From: JAXMAF01 sp046350555
GTDB lineage: Bacteria > Planctomycetota > Phycisphaerae > Phycisphaerales > SM1A02
Assembly: GCA_046350555.1 (NCBI GenBank)
Contig: JAXMAF010000009.1
Location: 124,001 to 188,000, forward strand
Length of the DNA stretch: 64,000 nt
Reading direction: 5' to 3'
Shown: in pieces, positions 9,287 to 17,666 of the stretch
Layout: every line of letters begins with the position of its first letter
Position numbering within the stretch: the stretch's first letter is position 1
Notes under the pieces: generated by a model
What the model was told of the DNA's origin: nothing
Database searches by the model: none
Seen by the model: only the letters and a program-made list of their open reading frames with translations
Program-made: the position numbers and the translations under genes

Positions 9287-11374
9287 TCACCGATCGCGAT
9301 CGACACCCACCGGAACGTCGGCCTCGCCGACCCCCGAACGCGGCTGTCGTGCCACGTCAGCTTCGCGTCTCAACCGCCCCACCACCTCCACCACTCGATC
9401 CGCCCCGATCGCATGCGTCGCCGTCCGATCAAACCTCGCGATGTTGAGCCCGACCACGCGCCCCTCAAGATCGAGAACCGGCCCGCCCATCTCGTCCGGC
9501 TGCGTGATCGTGTCGTGCGCAAGCAGCGATCCCAGGCCGCTCGACACCCGCGACACCGCCGTGGCGGTGTTGCCGCGGCGCATCGATTCCTCCGCGTCGC
9601 CCCGGCGGCCGAGCACGACACGAAGTGATCGCCGATCACCGGAGTGGACGACCTCGAGCTCGACGGCGTCACCGACGCTGCGCTGCTGAAGCATCCGTCG
9701 CAGATCGTCGGGTCCCGACACAGGCCGACCATCCACGGCGAGGATTGCGTCGCCGATCTCGATGCCGGCGGCCTCTGCGGCGGACCCGGGCCGCACGCGC
9801 TGGACGATGGTCGCCTGCGCCGCCCCGATCGACTCGAGCTCGGCGTGATCGGCGCTGCGCGTCCCCACGCCGAGATAGGGCGAGTCGATCAAGTCGCGAC
9901 GGCTCTCGCGGCGCTCGATCGCGGCGAAGCCAAGCGACGGCGGGTCGTCGCCCGCACGCGGCGTGAGCAGGACCTCGCCTGGCTGGACGACGATTTCGCC
10001 CGCCCACGTCACGGCGCGCAGCGACTCGCCATCCGCGAGCTCGATGCGCAGCAGCGCAAGGTCGCTCGCCCGGTCGCGCCCGATCTCGCGCGCCGCATGA
10101 CGCCGGCCGTCGTCGAACTCGATTGTCACCGGCTGGTCGCCGGGAAGCTGCGAGGCCTTCGTGACGAGCACGCCGGCGGAGTCGACCACCGTGGCATACG
10201 CGACACGTTCGTCCCCGACGATCACGCGAGCCATCGATGACGCGACCGGCTCGACGATCGCGGCGAGCGGAAGGCTGCGCGCGGCGGCGAGCCGGCTCGC
10301 GGGACCATCGCCGTCGGGATAGCCCGTGCGATCTGGTCGAGCGTCCGCCGGTTCCGCGCGGACTGGTTCGCGATCGGTCTCCGTCGATGGGCGGTCGGGT
10401 GCCTGCGGCCCGATGGATTGCTCGGGGCGCGTGGACTGCTGCGGGCGCGTCGGCGGCCGGGAGCGCATCGTGCGATCCGGATTCGCCGGCTGATCGGGAC
10501 GCGTCGAAGGCGTCGGCCGCGCGGAGCGCTCGGGCCGCGCCGGCGCCCCACGCTCGATTGAAGGGTCTTCGCCTCCGTCACCGGCAACCGCGCCGCCTTC
10601 CGCCGCAGGCGGCTCGGCGCCAACCTCGGCACGCATCTCCTCCATCCGCTCGACGAGCCGGTCGATGCGCGTCGCCACGTTCTGCCAGCTCGGCCGTCCA
10701 CAGCGGGCGTTGAGTCCGACGAGCTCGCCGCGCAGGTTGAGCGCGGGCCCGCCGGAGTCTCCCGCGTCGATGGCCGCATCGAAGAAGAGTTCGTTCTCGC
10801 GCACATCGAGCACGCGACCGACGCGGGCGAGCGGCGGGCGCATGTCGTCCGGGATGCCATGGGTGTATCCCAGCGCGATCACCCAATCGCCCGTGGCAAG
10901 ATCGAGCGTCGAGCCGATCGGCACCGCCGGCAGCGATCGTCCCTTCGTGTCGAGCTGCACGAGACCGCAGTCAAGCCCGCGCTCGAGGCGCTGCCCGAGC
11001 GTGCGCCCGCTGAGCTCGGTGCCGTCGGCGAGGATCGCGGTCACGGCGCGTCCGGGTCGCCGGCCGACATGACCACAGGTGGCGAGCAGCCCATCGGGAC
11101 CGATGACCACCGCGCTGGCCGTCGACTGCATCCCTCGCGCACCCTCGAGTCGCAGGGCGACCACTGAGGGACGAAGGCGCTGAATCTGTTCGACGACCGT
11201 CGCCTCCAGCTCGCGCAAGTCGTCGACGGAACGGAGCTCGTCGAATCGATCCTGGCCGACGAACGCCGGCGCGACGGCACCAACATCGGTCGCGCGAGCG
11301 CCAACCAGCGCGACGCCCCCCGCCACGAACAGGGCGGCGACGCATGCATGGCGACTGGCTCGAAGAGAGATCAC
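9287..11374 (-). CDS. HtrA-like double trypsin-fold protease with inserted PDZ domain
   Basis: A 695-residue protein starting at GTG 11374, which overlaps the stop of the upstream GAF gene (GTGA). A hydrophobic segment spans residues 8-26. Domain 1 (about 60-260) has a complete triad: His in LLATCGHVG, Asp in LDCGLVQLD, Ser in AGDSGGPALN. A Pro/Arg-rich, low-complexity linker follows (about 275-370). Domain 2 has no His (LVTKASQLPG replaces it) and no Ser (PDEMGGPVLDLEG), so it is inactive. A PDZ domain (YLGVGTRSADHAELESIGAA to VDGRPVSGPDDLRRML) is inserted between its Asp strand and its former Ser loop. Likely a periplasmic quality-control protease with a pseudo-protease regulatory half. Confidence 0.85.
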   Translation of the reverse strand: MISLRASRHACVAALFVAGGVALVGARATDVGAVAPAFVGQDRFDELRSVDDLRELEATVVEQIQRLRPSVVALRLEGARGMQSTASAVVIGPDGLLATCGHVGRRPGRAVTAILADGTELSGRTLGQRLERGLDCGLVQLDTKGRSLPAVPIGSTLDLATGDWVIALGYTHGIPDDMRPPLARVGRVLDVRENELFFDAAIDAGDSGGPALNLRGELVGLNARCGRPSWQNVATRIDRLVERMEEMRAEVGAEPPAAEGGAVAGDGGEDPSIERGAPARPERSARPTPSTRPDQPANPDRTMRSRPPTRPQQSTRPEQSIGPQAPDRPSTETDREPVRAEPADARPDRTGYPDGDGPASRLAAARSLPLAAIVEPVASSMARVIVGDERVAYATVVDSAGVLVTKASQLPGDQPVTIEFDDGRRHAAREIGRDRASDLALLRIELADGESLRAVTWAGEIVVQPGEVLLTPRAGDDPPSLGFAAIERRESRRDLIDSPYLGVGTRSADHAELESIGAAQATIVQRVRPGSAAEAAGIEIGDAILAVDGRPVSGPDDLRRMLQQRSVGDAVELEVVHSGDRRSLRVVLGRRGDAEESMRRGNTATAVSRVSSGLGSLLAHDTITQPDEMGGPVLDLEGRVVGLNIARFDRTATHAIGADRVVEVVGRLRREADVARQPRSGVGEADVPVGVDRDR

Positions 11375-11817
11375 TGCCCGAACCGCCGCGCCAGAAGCTC
11401 GCCGGCCGACTCGAGCGTCGCGATCTCCTCGGCGCTGAACGTGCGCTCGGCGCGGTTGGCCACACCCAGGGCGCCGACCACTCGCCCGTCGCGGCGCATC
11501 GGGACGACGATGGCGCCCTCCATGCCCGTCGCCTTCGCGCCGGGACGGACGTCGCCGCTCGTGTCGGTCTGGATGTTGCAAGCGTTCACCGGCGCATTGC
11601 GCTGCACGGCAAGCCCGGCCATTCCCTTCCCGACGGGAACGACCTTGACGATCTCGCGCACCGGCGGCGGAATGCTGGCCGTGGCCGCGCGAAGGTGAAG
11701 CTGCCCATCGGGTCCCAGCAGATGAACGGTTCCGCTCTCGGCACGCAGCGCCGAGACGACGCGGTCGAGCGCGCCCTCAAGGTCGGCGACGCCCGCGAGC
11801 TCTTCGATGATCGTCAT
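11371..11817 (-). CDS. GAF domain protein
   Basis: A 148-residue single-domain protein. TVHLLGPDGQLHLRAATASI, the central VPVGKGMAGLAVQRNAPVNA and the final IVVPMRRDGRVVGALGVANR are typical of GAF sensory domains, which bind small ligands or cyclic nucleotides. No kinase, cyclase or other output domain is attached. The stop overlaps the start of the downstream HtrA-like gene, so the pair should be co-translated. The start ATG 11817 has no Shine-Dalgarno sequence but has a TACGCT box seven bases upstream. Ligand cannot be told from the sequence. Confidence 0.85.
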   Translation of the reverse strand: MTIIEELAGVADLEGALDRVVSALRAESGTVHLLGPDGQLHLRAATASIPPPVREIVKVVPVGKGMAGLAVQRNAPVNACNIQTDTSGDVRPGAKATGMEGAIVVPMRRDGRVVGALGVANRAERTFSAEEIATLESAGELLARRFGQ

Positions 11818-11824
11818 GGAAATG

Positions 11825-11830
11825 AGCGTA
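11825..11830 (-). promoter_or_regulatory. TACGCT -10 box before the GAF gene
   Basis: Read on the minus strand, TACGCT is followed by seven bases and then the ATG at 11817. No ribosome-binding site is visible, consistent with a leaderless transcript for the GAF/HtrA pair. Confidence 0.5.
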
Positions 11831-11954
11831 TGCCCGCGCGACCGCGGCATCGATCGTGCGGGCGCACGGGAAGGGCGCGCCGTGGCCCCGGACGCCATCG
11901 CTCCGCACTCTCCGGGTACAGTCTTCGCGAGATCCACCAACGCCGGGAGGGCGC

Positions 11955-14900
11955 ATGAAGTCGAGGACGAAGACGGTTCGTCGAGGAAGCGGAATCCGCA
12001 TCGAGCATCCCACATCGGTGGCGCTGAGCGAGCCGCCCGGCGCGGCGCTCGGGCGTCCGCGGGGCGACGCCGTCGGCGCCGCGCCAGGCCTCGAGGATCG
12101 GCTTGTCGCGGAGATGTTCAGCGGACTCTCGGCGCACGGGCTCTCGACCGCCGACGAGGTCGTGCTGACGCCAACGACCGCTTCGAAGCCGTCGGACGGA
12201 CGGCGCGGTCGCGGCGAGGCGGCGGCCTCCTCCGTGGGTGACGTGACCCTCGACGTTCCCCTCGCCGCCGGCGAGAACGCGGTGCTGCTCGTCGAGCGCG
12301 ACGCAGCGTCTTCGCACAGCAGCTTCCGGCTGCCGGCGGCCGCCGCGACGAAGCGCATGAAGGGCATGAAGTACGAAGGGCCGCATGCGGTCGTAGCGCC
12401 GCGGCCGCGACCGACTCGGCGCTGCGACGTTCCGTCTGCACCCTCGGCGCGCCATGACGACGCGTCCGCCGCCGCTTCGCCCGGCCGCACCCGGCGGCGC
12501 GCGACGGGGCCGCGGGGCGCCACAGAGTCGCTCGGCGCGTCCCCTCGGGCGGCTCGCCGGCCAGCTGCGACCGGCGTCGCCGGCAAGGCGCGGCGTGGTC
12601 GTCTTCAAGTTCCCCGGGAGGTTCGCGGTCAAGGGCGCGGTGCGCTTCCTCGATGCGTTCGTGCGCACCGGTCCGGTCGTCATTCGCGGTGCCGCGGACC
12701 TGGTTGCGTGGGAGCTGCTCGACACGCTCGAAGGCGTCCCGCTCCCGGGACGGATCGTCCGGGCGCATCCTCCTGGTGCATGGCACTTTCCAGCAGCGTG
12801 CACGGCAGCTTCGGTGCGTCATGCAACACGGCGAAGGTGTCGACTTCCTCGAGGCCGCGAAGTCGCGCTACGACTGCATCATCGGCTTCGACCATCGAAC
12901 GCTCAACGAGAACCCGCTCGAGAACGCGACCGAGATCCTCGAGTCGCTCGCGAAGCCGCGGCCCGCGCATCCGCCGTGCTTCGATGCGGTCTCCTTCAGC
13001 CGCGGCGGGCCTGCAAGCGTGCTCGCCGACCGGAGCCTGCTGCCGCAGGCGGACTTCCCGTGCTCATGGGGAACGCGTTCGTCGGCTGCACGAACGGCGG
13101 CACGCAAGCTTCGCCGAACCGCGCAACTGGACCCGCTTCGTCGACACCTACACGAACCTCGCCATCGGCGCGAGCCGCGCGGTGGCGCTCATTCCGCCGC
13201 ACGGCGCCGCGATTGCGCCACTGCTCGCCAACGCCGTCGGAGTCATCGCCGCCTTCGTGAAGTTCCTCGCCACCGAGGCGACCGATGCGGACGTCGCGCC
13301 CGGACTCGCGTCGATGCGGCCCGACGGCGAATTCGTCCGCGAGATCAACGCGACGCAGCCCGGCGCGCCGACACCCGAGAACAGCCGGTATTGCGTCGTC
13401 GCCGGCGACTTCGATCCCAGGGCCGCGCTGGAAGCCGCCGGCGACATTGGAGTTCCGAAGGCGTTGCTGACGGCCCTCATCGGTGCCGGGACGAACCAGC
13501 TCTACGGCGCGGCGAACGATCTGGTCGTCCATACGGCGTCGATGGACGACATCGACGGCCCCGCCGGCGGATTCGTCGACGAGACGCTCCCCATCGGCAC
13601 GCCGGAGGGCGCTCCAACGGTCGCGTGTACCACACGGTCTACTTCGCGCAGCCGACGATCGCCAGGCCCGGCACCGCTCATCGACGGGACGATGCCATCA
13701 GCGCCGTCGCCGGCGGCCTCGCCACCGGCCTCGCCACTGGAAGCGCCACCGGCCTCGCCATCGAGCCGGCCCGCGCGTCCGGCCGCTGCGCGCGGCCGCG
13801 GTCGCGCGCAGCGCACGCCCCGCCTCGGCGCGCGTTCCGCCGCGCGCCGCGAGCGGTGAATGGTTCCCACGATCCTCGACGAGGCAGCGTCCGTCGCCGC
13901 CGCGCCACGCCACCTTCCACGCCATGAGATTTCGCGCTTGTGAGCGTTCGCAGGAGACCCGAGGTGCAGGTCCACGACAAGCAGCACCGAGGGCGATCCG
14001 CTCGCGAACGCCGACCGCACCGCCGAGACGGTGGCCATCGCGCCGGCCGAGAGCGTGCTCGATCCACAGGGCCAGCCCCCTCAGCATCGCCCGGATCCGC
14101 GACCTCTTCGAGGATGCCACGACCCCGCGCTGGAATCGATCGGCCGCTTCCTGCACCGGATCGTCGGGGCGCGGGCCGCTCGCGGCACCATGGCCAGCGC
14201 TCTCGTCGCCGGCGGTTGGCGAGCCGGGATGGCGCGTGATGCTGGACATCGAGCCGCGAGCCGCGTTCGCCTGGAGCGCGCCATCCCGACAAGCCGCGCT
14301 GGCCGGCCCGCACGGACCGGACGCGCTCTGCCGCGGGAACGATCCGCACGCGGACCGCGATGGAGCCGTGCGGCTCGCCGCTTCGCATGCTGGTGATCGT
14401 CGGCTGCGTGCCCGACGACGCCAAGGTCAAGTGGGCGCGAGGAGCCAGGTGATCGAGGACGTGCCGTGCGCCTGGACCCGACGTCGACCCCGAGGTCGTC
14501 CACGGCGTCAACGGCCACGCTCGACCGGTCCTTCAGCTTCCGCCCGCACATCCTCCACTTCATCGGCCACGGCGAGCCGCTCGCAGGCCGACAAGGACGC
14601 CGCGTCGTCGTCTGGGCGCGCGGAGAAGCCGCACGTTTCCGTGGCGCCGAGGACATCGTCGAGATCTCGCGGGCCATCGTGCAGTTGGCGTACATCAACG
14701 CGTGCCACTGGGGCAGCGCCCTCCGACCGCTGGTCGGTCGCCGATCCGTTCATCGAGCTCGACACGCCCGCCGTCGTCGCCGCACGGGGGCCATCGACGG
14801 CGCGTTCGCGGCGACGCTCGCCGCGTCCTTCTACCGCGAGCTCCTCCGCGAGCGCGCCCCGGTCGACGTGGCGCTCGCCAAGGCGCGGCTCGACGCCGAC

Positions 14901-15893
14901 CAGGCGCATCCCGGACGGCGGCGCGACATGTTCCTGCCGACGCTCACGGTGCAGGCCGATCCCGCGCGGATCCTGGCGCTGCGCGACGCCAGCGCCGTCG
15001 GCGCCGGGAAGGGCCCCACGCCGGTCGGCGACTTCGTCGATCGCAAGGCCGAACGGCGTCGACTCTTCGCCGACGCCTCGGCAAGGGCCCCGGCGAGGTG
15101 CCCGTCGCCGGTGCTCCTCGTGCGCGGCGCGGGCGAGGTCGGCAAGAGCGAGCTCGTGAAGGTCTTCCTCGACGTCTGCGCGCGGCAGGGCCATCTTCCC
15201 GTGTACTGCGAGCTCACCGGCAAGGATCCGCTCGACGCCGAAGGGGTGCTCGAGCGCATCCACGACGCGATGGCGCCGAAGGAGCTCGCCGCCGATGATC
15301 CGCGCGTCATCGCGTTCGCGGAGTTCCGGACACGGCTCGGGCAGCTTCGCGCCGCGCAGCGAGCGCCCTCGCCGGCGGCCGCGGTGGCGACCCTGACCAC
15401 GTCGGCGGCGCGCGGCAACGAGGACCTCGTCCAAGGCCTCTTCGACGCCTTCGCCGGGGCGTTGCGCGGCATCTCGCAGCAGCGACCGGTCCTGGTCATC
15501 CTCGATCATCTCCGGCACAACGGTGGTCGCGTCGCGGTCGAGCCATGGACCCTCAACATGCTTCCGCGGCTCAAGGAGTGGGCATCGGGCGCGGCGCTGG
15601 GACGGGCGCGCCTGGTGATCGTCGCGTCGGTCGACGAGTCGCTCGAGCTTGGACTCGACGACCTGGTGCATGGCGAGCCGGCGCGGGAGCGCCTCGTCGA
15701 GGTGCCGGCCTTCTCGAAGGACGACGCGGAGTGGCTCCTGAGCGAGTGGTTGCTGCGCTACGTCGATCAGGCGATGGTCGACAAGCTCCTGCCGTTTCTC
15801 ATGCTCCAGGCGACCGCTGAACCGGTCTGGAAGCCGACGCTGATCGCCCAGTTCCGGGCCATGCCCGCGTTCGCCAAGGGAGTCCGTCGATGA
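11955..15893 (+). pseudogene. System gene A: hydrolase-like + CHAT peptidase + P-loop ATPase (frame-broken)
   Basis: From ATG 11955 (MKSRTKTVRRGSGIRIEHPT) to TGA 15893 one protein of about 1300 residues can be followed across several frames. The order is: an N-terminal region with ENAVLLVERD; VVVFKFPGRFAVKGAVRFLD (near 12595); an alpha/beta-hydrolase-like stretch with ILLVHGTF (about 12765) and FDAVSFSRGG (about 12985); WTRFVDTYTNLAIGASRAVA (about 13130); SNGRVYHTVYFAQP (about 13615); a CHAT domain with HILHFIGHGEP (His codon 14568) and YINACHWG (Cys codon 14703), the two catalytic residues of CHAT peptidases; and an ATPase. Frame changes occur near 12500, 12755, 12795, 13055, 13108, 13610, several times in 13860-14470, and near 14720-14790. 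The motifs survive, so errors or very recent decay are both possible. Confidence 0.7.
14466..15893 (+). CDS. Longest open segment of gene A: CHAT core and ATPase
   Basis: This 475-codon frame carries the CHAT active site (His at 14568, Cys at 14703) and, after a short compensated frame slip near 14720-14790, the CHAT C-terminal part FAATLAASFYRELLRERAPV and FLPTLTVQADP. A new domain then begins with FVDRKAERRRLFADA and the Walker A sequence GAGEVGKSELV (about 15125-15157), and has a Walker B strand PVLVILDHL (about 15488). Later conserved parts are RLVIVASVDE and WLLSEWLLRYVD. This is a STAND/AAA-like signalling ATPase. The stop overlaps the ATG of gene B (ATGA). In related architectures a CHAT peptidase is switched on by an attached NTPase; here that is inference. 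Confidence 0.7.
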   Translation: MRLDPTSTPRSSTASTATLDRSFSFRPHILHFIGHGEPLAGRQGRRVVVWARGEAARFRGAEDIVEISRAIVQLAYINACHWGSALRPLVGRRSVHRARHARRRRRTGAIDGAFAATLAASFYRELLRERAPVDVALAKARLDADQAHPGRRRDMFLPTLTVQADPARILALRDASAVGAGKGPTPVGDFVDRKAERRRLFADASARAPARCPSPVLLVRGAGEVGKSELVKVFLDVCARQGHLPVYCELTGKDPLDAEGVLERIHDAMAPKELAADDPRVIAFAEFRTRLGQLRAAQRAPSPAAAVATLTTSAARGNEDLVQGLFDAFAGALRGISQQRPVLVILDHLRHNGGRVAVEPWTLNMLPRLKEWASGAALGRARLVIVASVDESLELGLDDLVHGEPARERLVEVPAFSKDDAEWLLSEWLLRYVDQAMVDKLLPFLMLQATAEPVWKPTLIAQFRAMPAFAKGVRR

Positions 15894-16585
15894 CCGACGG
15901 CGCCGCCGAGCTCCTCGAGTTCCTCGAGAAGGGTGGCGACCTCAAGACGCTGCTTGCGCAGCAGACGCCGCCGGCGCTGAGCGACATGCTGGATCGCGCC
16001 GCGATCGCCCGCGCCTTCGACGAGGATGTCTACGACGAGGTCCTCCGTCGCGGCGCCAGCGATCCGCCGAGCCTCGCGGCGCTCACGGCCCATCCCGACG
16101 TGCAGCCCCTTGGCGGCGAGTCGGGATGGTTCCGCGGGCGCGACGCCGCGGCGGCGCGCCGGGCCGGCGCATGGCGCCAGCGCGTCTCGACGATCGAGTG
16201 GATCGAGCTCGAACGCGCCCTCGCCGCCGCGTTCGAGCGGCGCGGCGACGGCTGGCAGCACTTCCGGCTGCATCATCTGGTGGCGGCCGATCCGCGCGCC
16301 GCCACGATGCCTTCGACGGCCCGCAGCCGCGGAGACCCGCTCGATCTCGCACGCTGCGAGGACCTGCTGCACATCGTGAAGCAGCGCGACGCCTTCCCGA
16401 AGTGCATCCGCCCGCCGGACGGCCGGAGGGCGTCGCGCCGCTCGACGAATCCGTCGCCGTCGCCTGCTGCCGCTTCAACGCCCGCGTCCAGACGGCCGAC
16501 GATGGTATCGATCGCCGCTACTTCGAGCGCCCTGCCCTGCAACGGTACCGGAGCGTTTCCTGCGCGCGGCGATCAGAAGCCGTGA
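15890..16585 (+). CDS. N-terminal open segment of gene B (helical domain)
   Basis: Begins MTDGAAELLEFLEKGGDLKT and continues with IARAFDEDVYDEVLRRG, QPLGGESGWFRGRDAAAARR and GDGWQHFRLHHLVAADPRAA. It is rich in amphipathic helices, and the middle resembles a winged-helix followed by helical hairpins as found before NTPase domains in signalling proteins. Similarity stops near 16420, where the coding signal moves to the frame of 16126 (PEGVAPLDESVAVACCRFNA). It could serve as the adaptor that connects B to another component; that is inference. Confidence 0.5.
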   Translation: MTDGAAELLEFLEKGGDLKTLLAQQTPPALSDMLDRAAIARAFDEDVYDEVLRRGASDPPSLAALTAHPDVQPLGGESGWFRGRDAAAARRAGAWRQRVSTIEWIELERALAAAFERRGDGWQHFRLHHLVAADPRAATMPSTARSRGDPLDLARCEDLLHIVKQRDAFPKCIRPPDGRRASRRSTNPSPSPAAASTPASRRPTMVSIAATSSALPCNGTGAFPARGDQKP

Positions 16586-17666
16586 TCGTTCAGCTCCACG
16601 CGCCGGGCGCGGCAAGACGATGCTCCGCGCTGGTTCGCGGCACGGAAGTGCGTTCCCGCCGGCGGGCGGTGGCGCGGCTCGACTTCGACCGCATCGACGT
16701 CCAGCCGGATGTGGTGCTGCTGCTCGCCATCGCCGAGCAGCTTCATGGCAGATTCCTGGGAGCGAGCCGGACACCATCCTGAACAAGGCCGTCGATGCGG
16801 TCGACGCAACCGGGCAGCGCGGCAAGCGACCGGCAACGACACCGTCCCGACGTCGCCCTCGGCGCCGCCAACGCCGACATCCAGCAGGCGCAGCGCCACC
16901 GGCTGCGTCGCTCAGCAGGGCTTCCGCGCCCGGCGGAATGGACCCGCCTGGGCGCTCGGCGTGGCCTCGAACCGTCGGCGATCTGCCCGTGGTGATCGTC
17001 GTCGACACGTTCGAGGAGGCGATGCTCCGGCACCTGACCGACCTGCCGAACTCGTCAACGCCGCGCGGCCGCATGCCGAGCGCCTCCGTGCGGCCTGCTC
17101 GCGCGCTACGACCTGCTCGAATCCGATCCAACGCCTGGCTGCCCGCAGGCCGGCGAGCGCGATGCCGACCTTCAGAGGAGCTTCCGCAAGGCGTTCGCAG
17201 CGTGGCGGTCGGCGACTTCACGCCGAAGGAACGCGCGACACCTGCCCGGTGGCCCTGCCGGCGATCCTCGCTCGACGCCGCGGTCGAGTGCGCAGGCAGC
17301 TTCCGCTGCGGCTCGCGCTGGTCGCCGACCTGCCGAGCGGGACATCGTCTCGGCGGACGAGCCAGGCGCCGGCGACTTCGACCTGGTCTATCTCGTCGAG
17401 CGCGTCGTCTTCGCGCATCGAGTCGCCAACGGTGCGCTGGCTGCTCGGATACGGCGTCGTGCCGCGCCGGCTCACCTTCGAGATCCTCCGCGACGTGCTG
17501 CCGCCGGAACTCGCCGACGCGATGCAGGGGCGCCGGGGAGCGGCCACCATCGAGCGCGTCCGCCACGAACGCCGCGGACCCATCGGCCAATTGAGCCCAA
17601 GGAAGCTCGCCCACTGGGCCGACGTGCTGCCAACTGGACTCGCCGCCGCGCACCGACGCGAACCGC

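Noticed and set aside
9029..9689. Two plus-strand frames after the beta-helix gene
   Set aside because: They run antisense into the protease gene and show no conserved sequence; the gap itself contains only a structured repeat.
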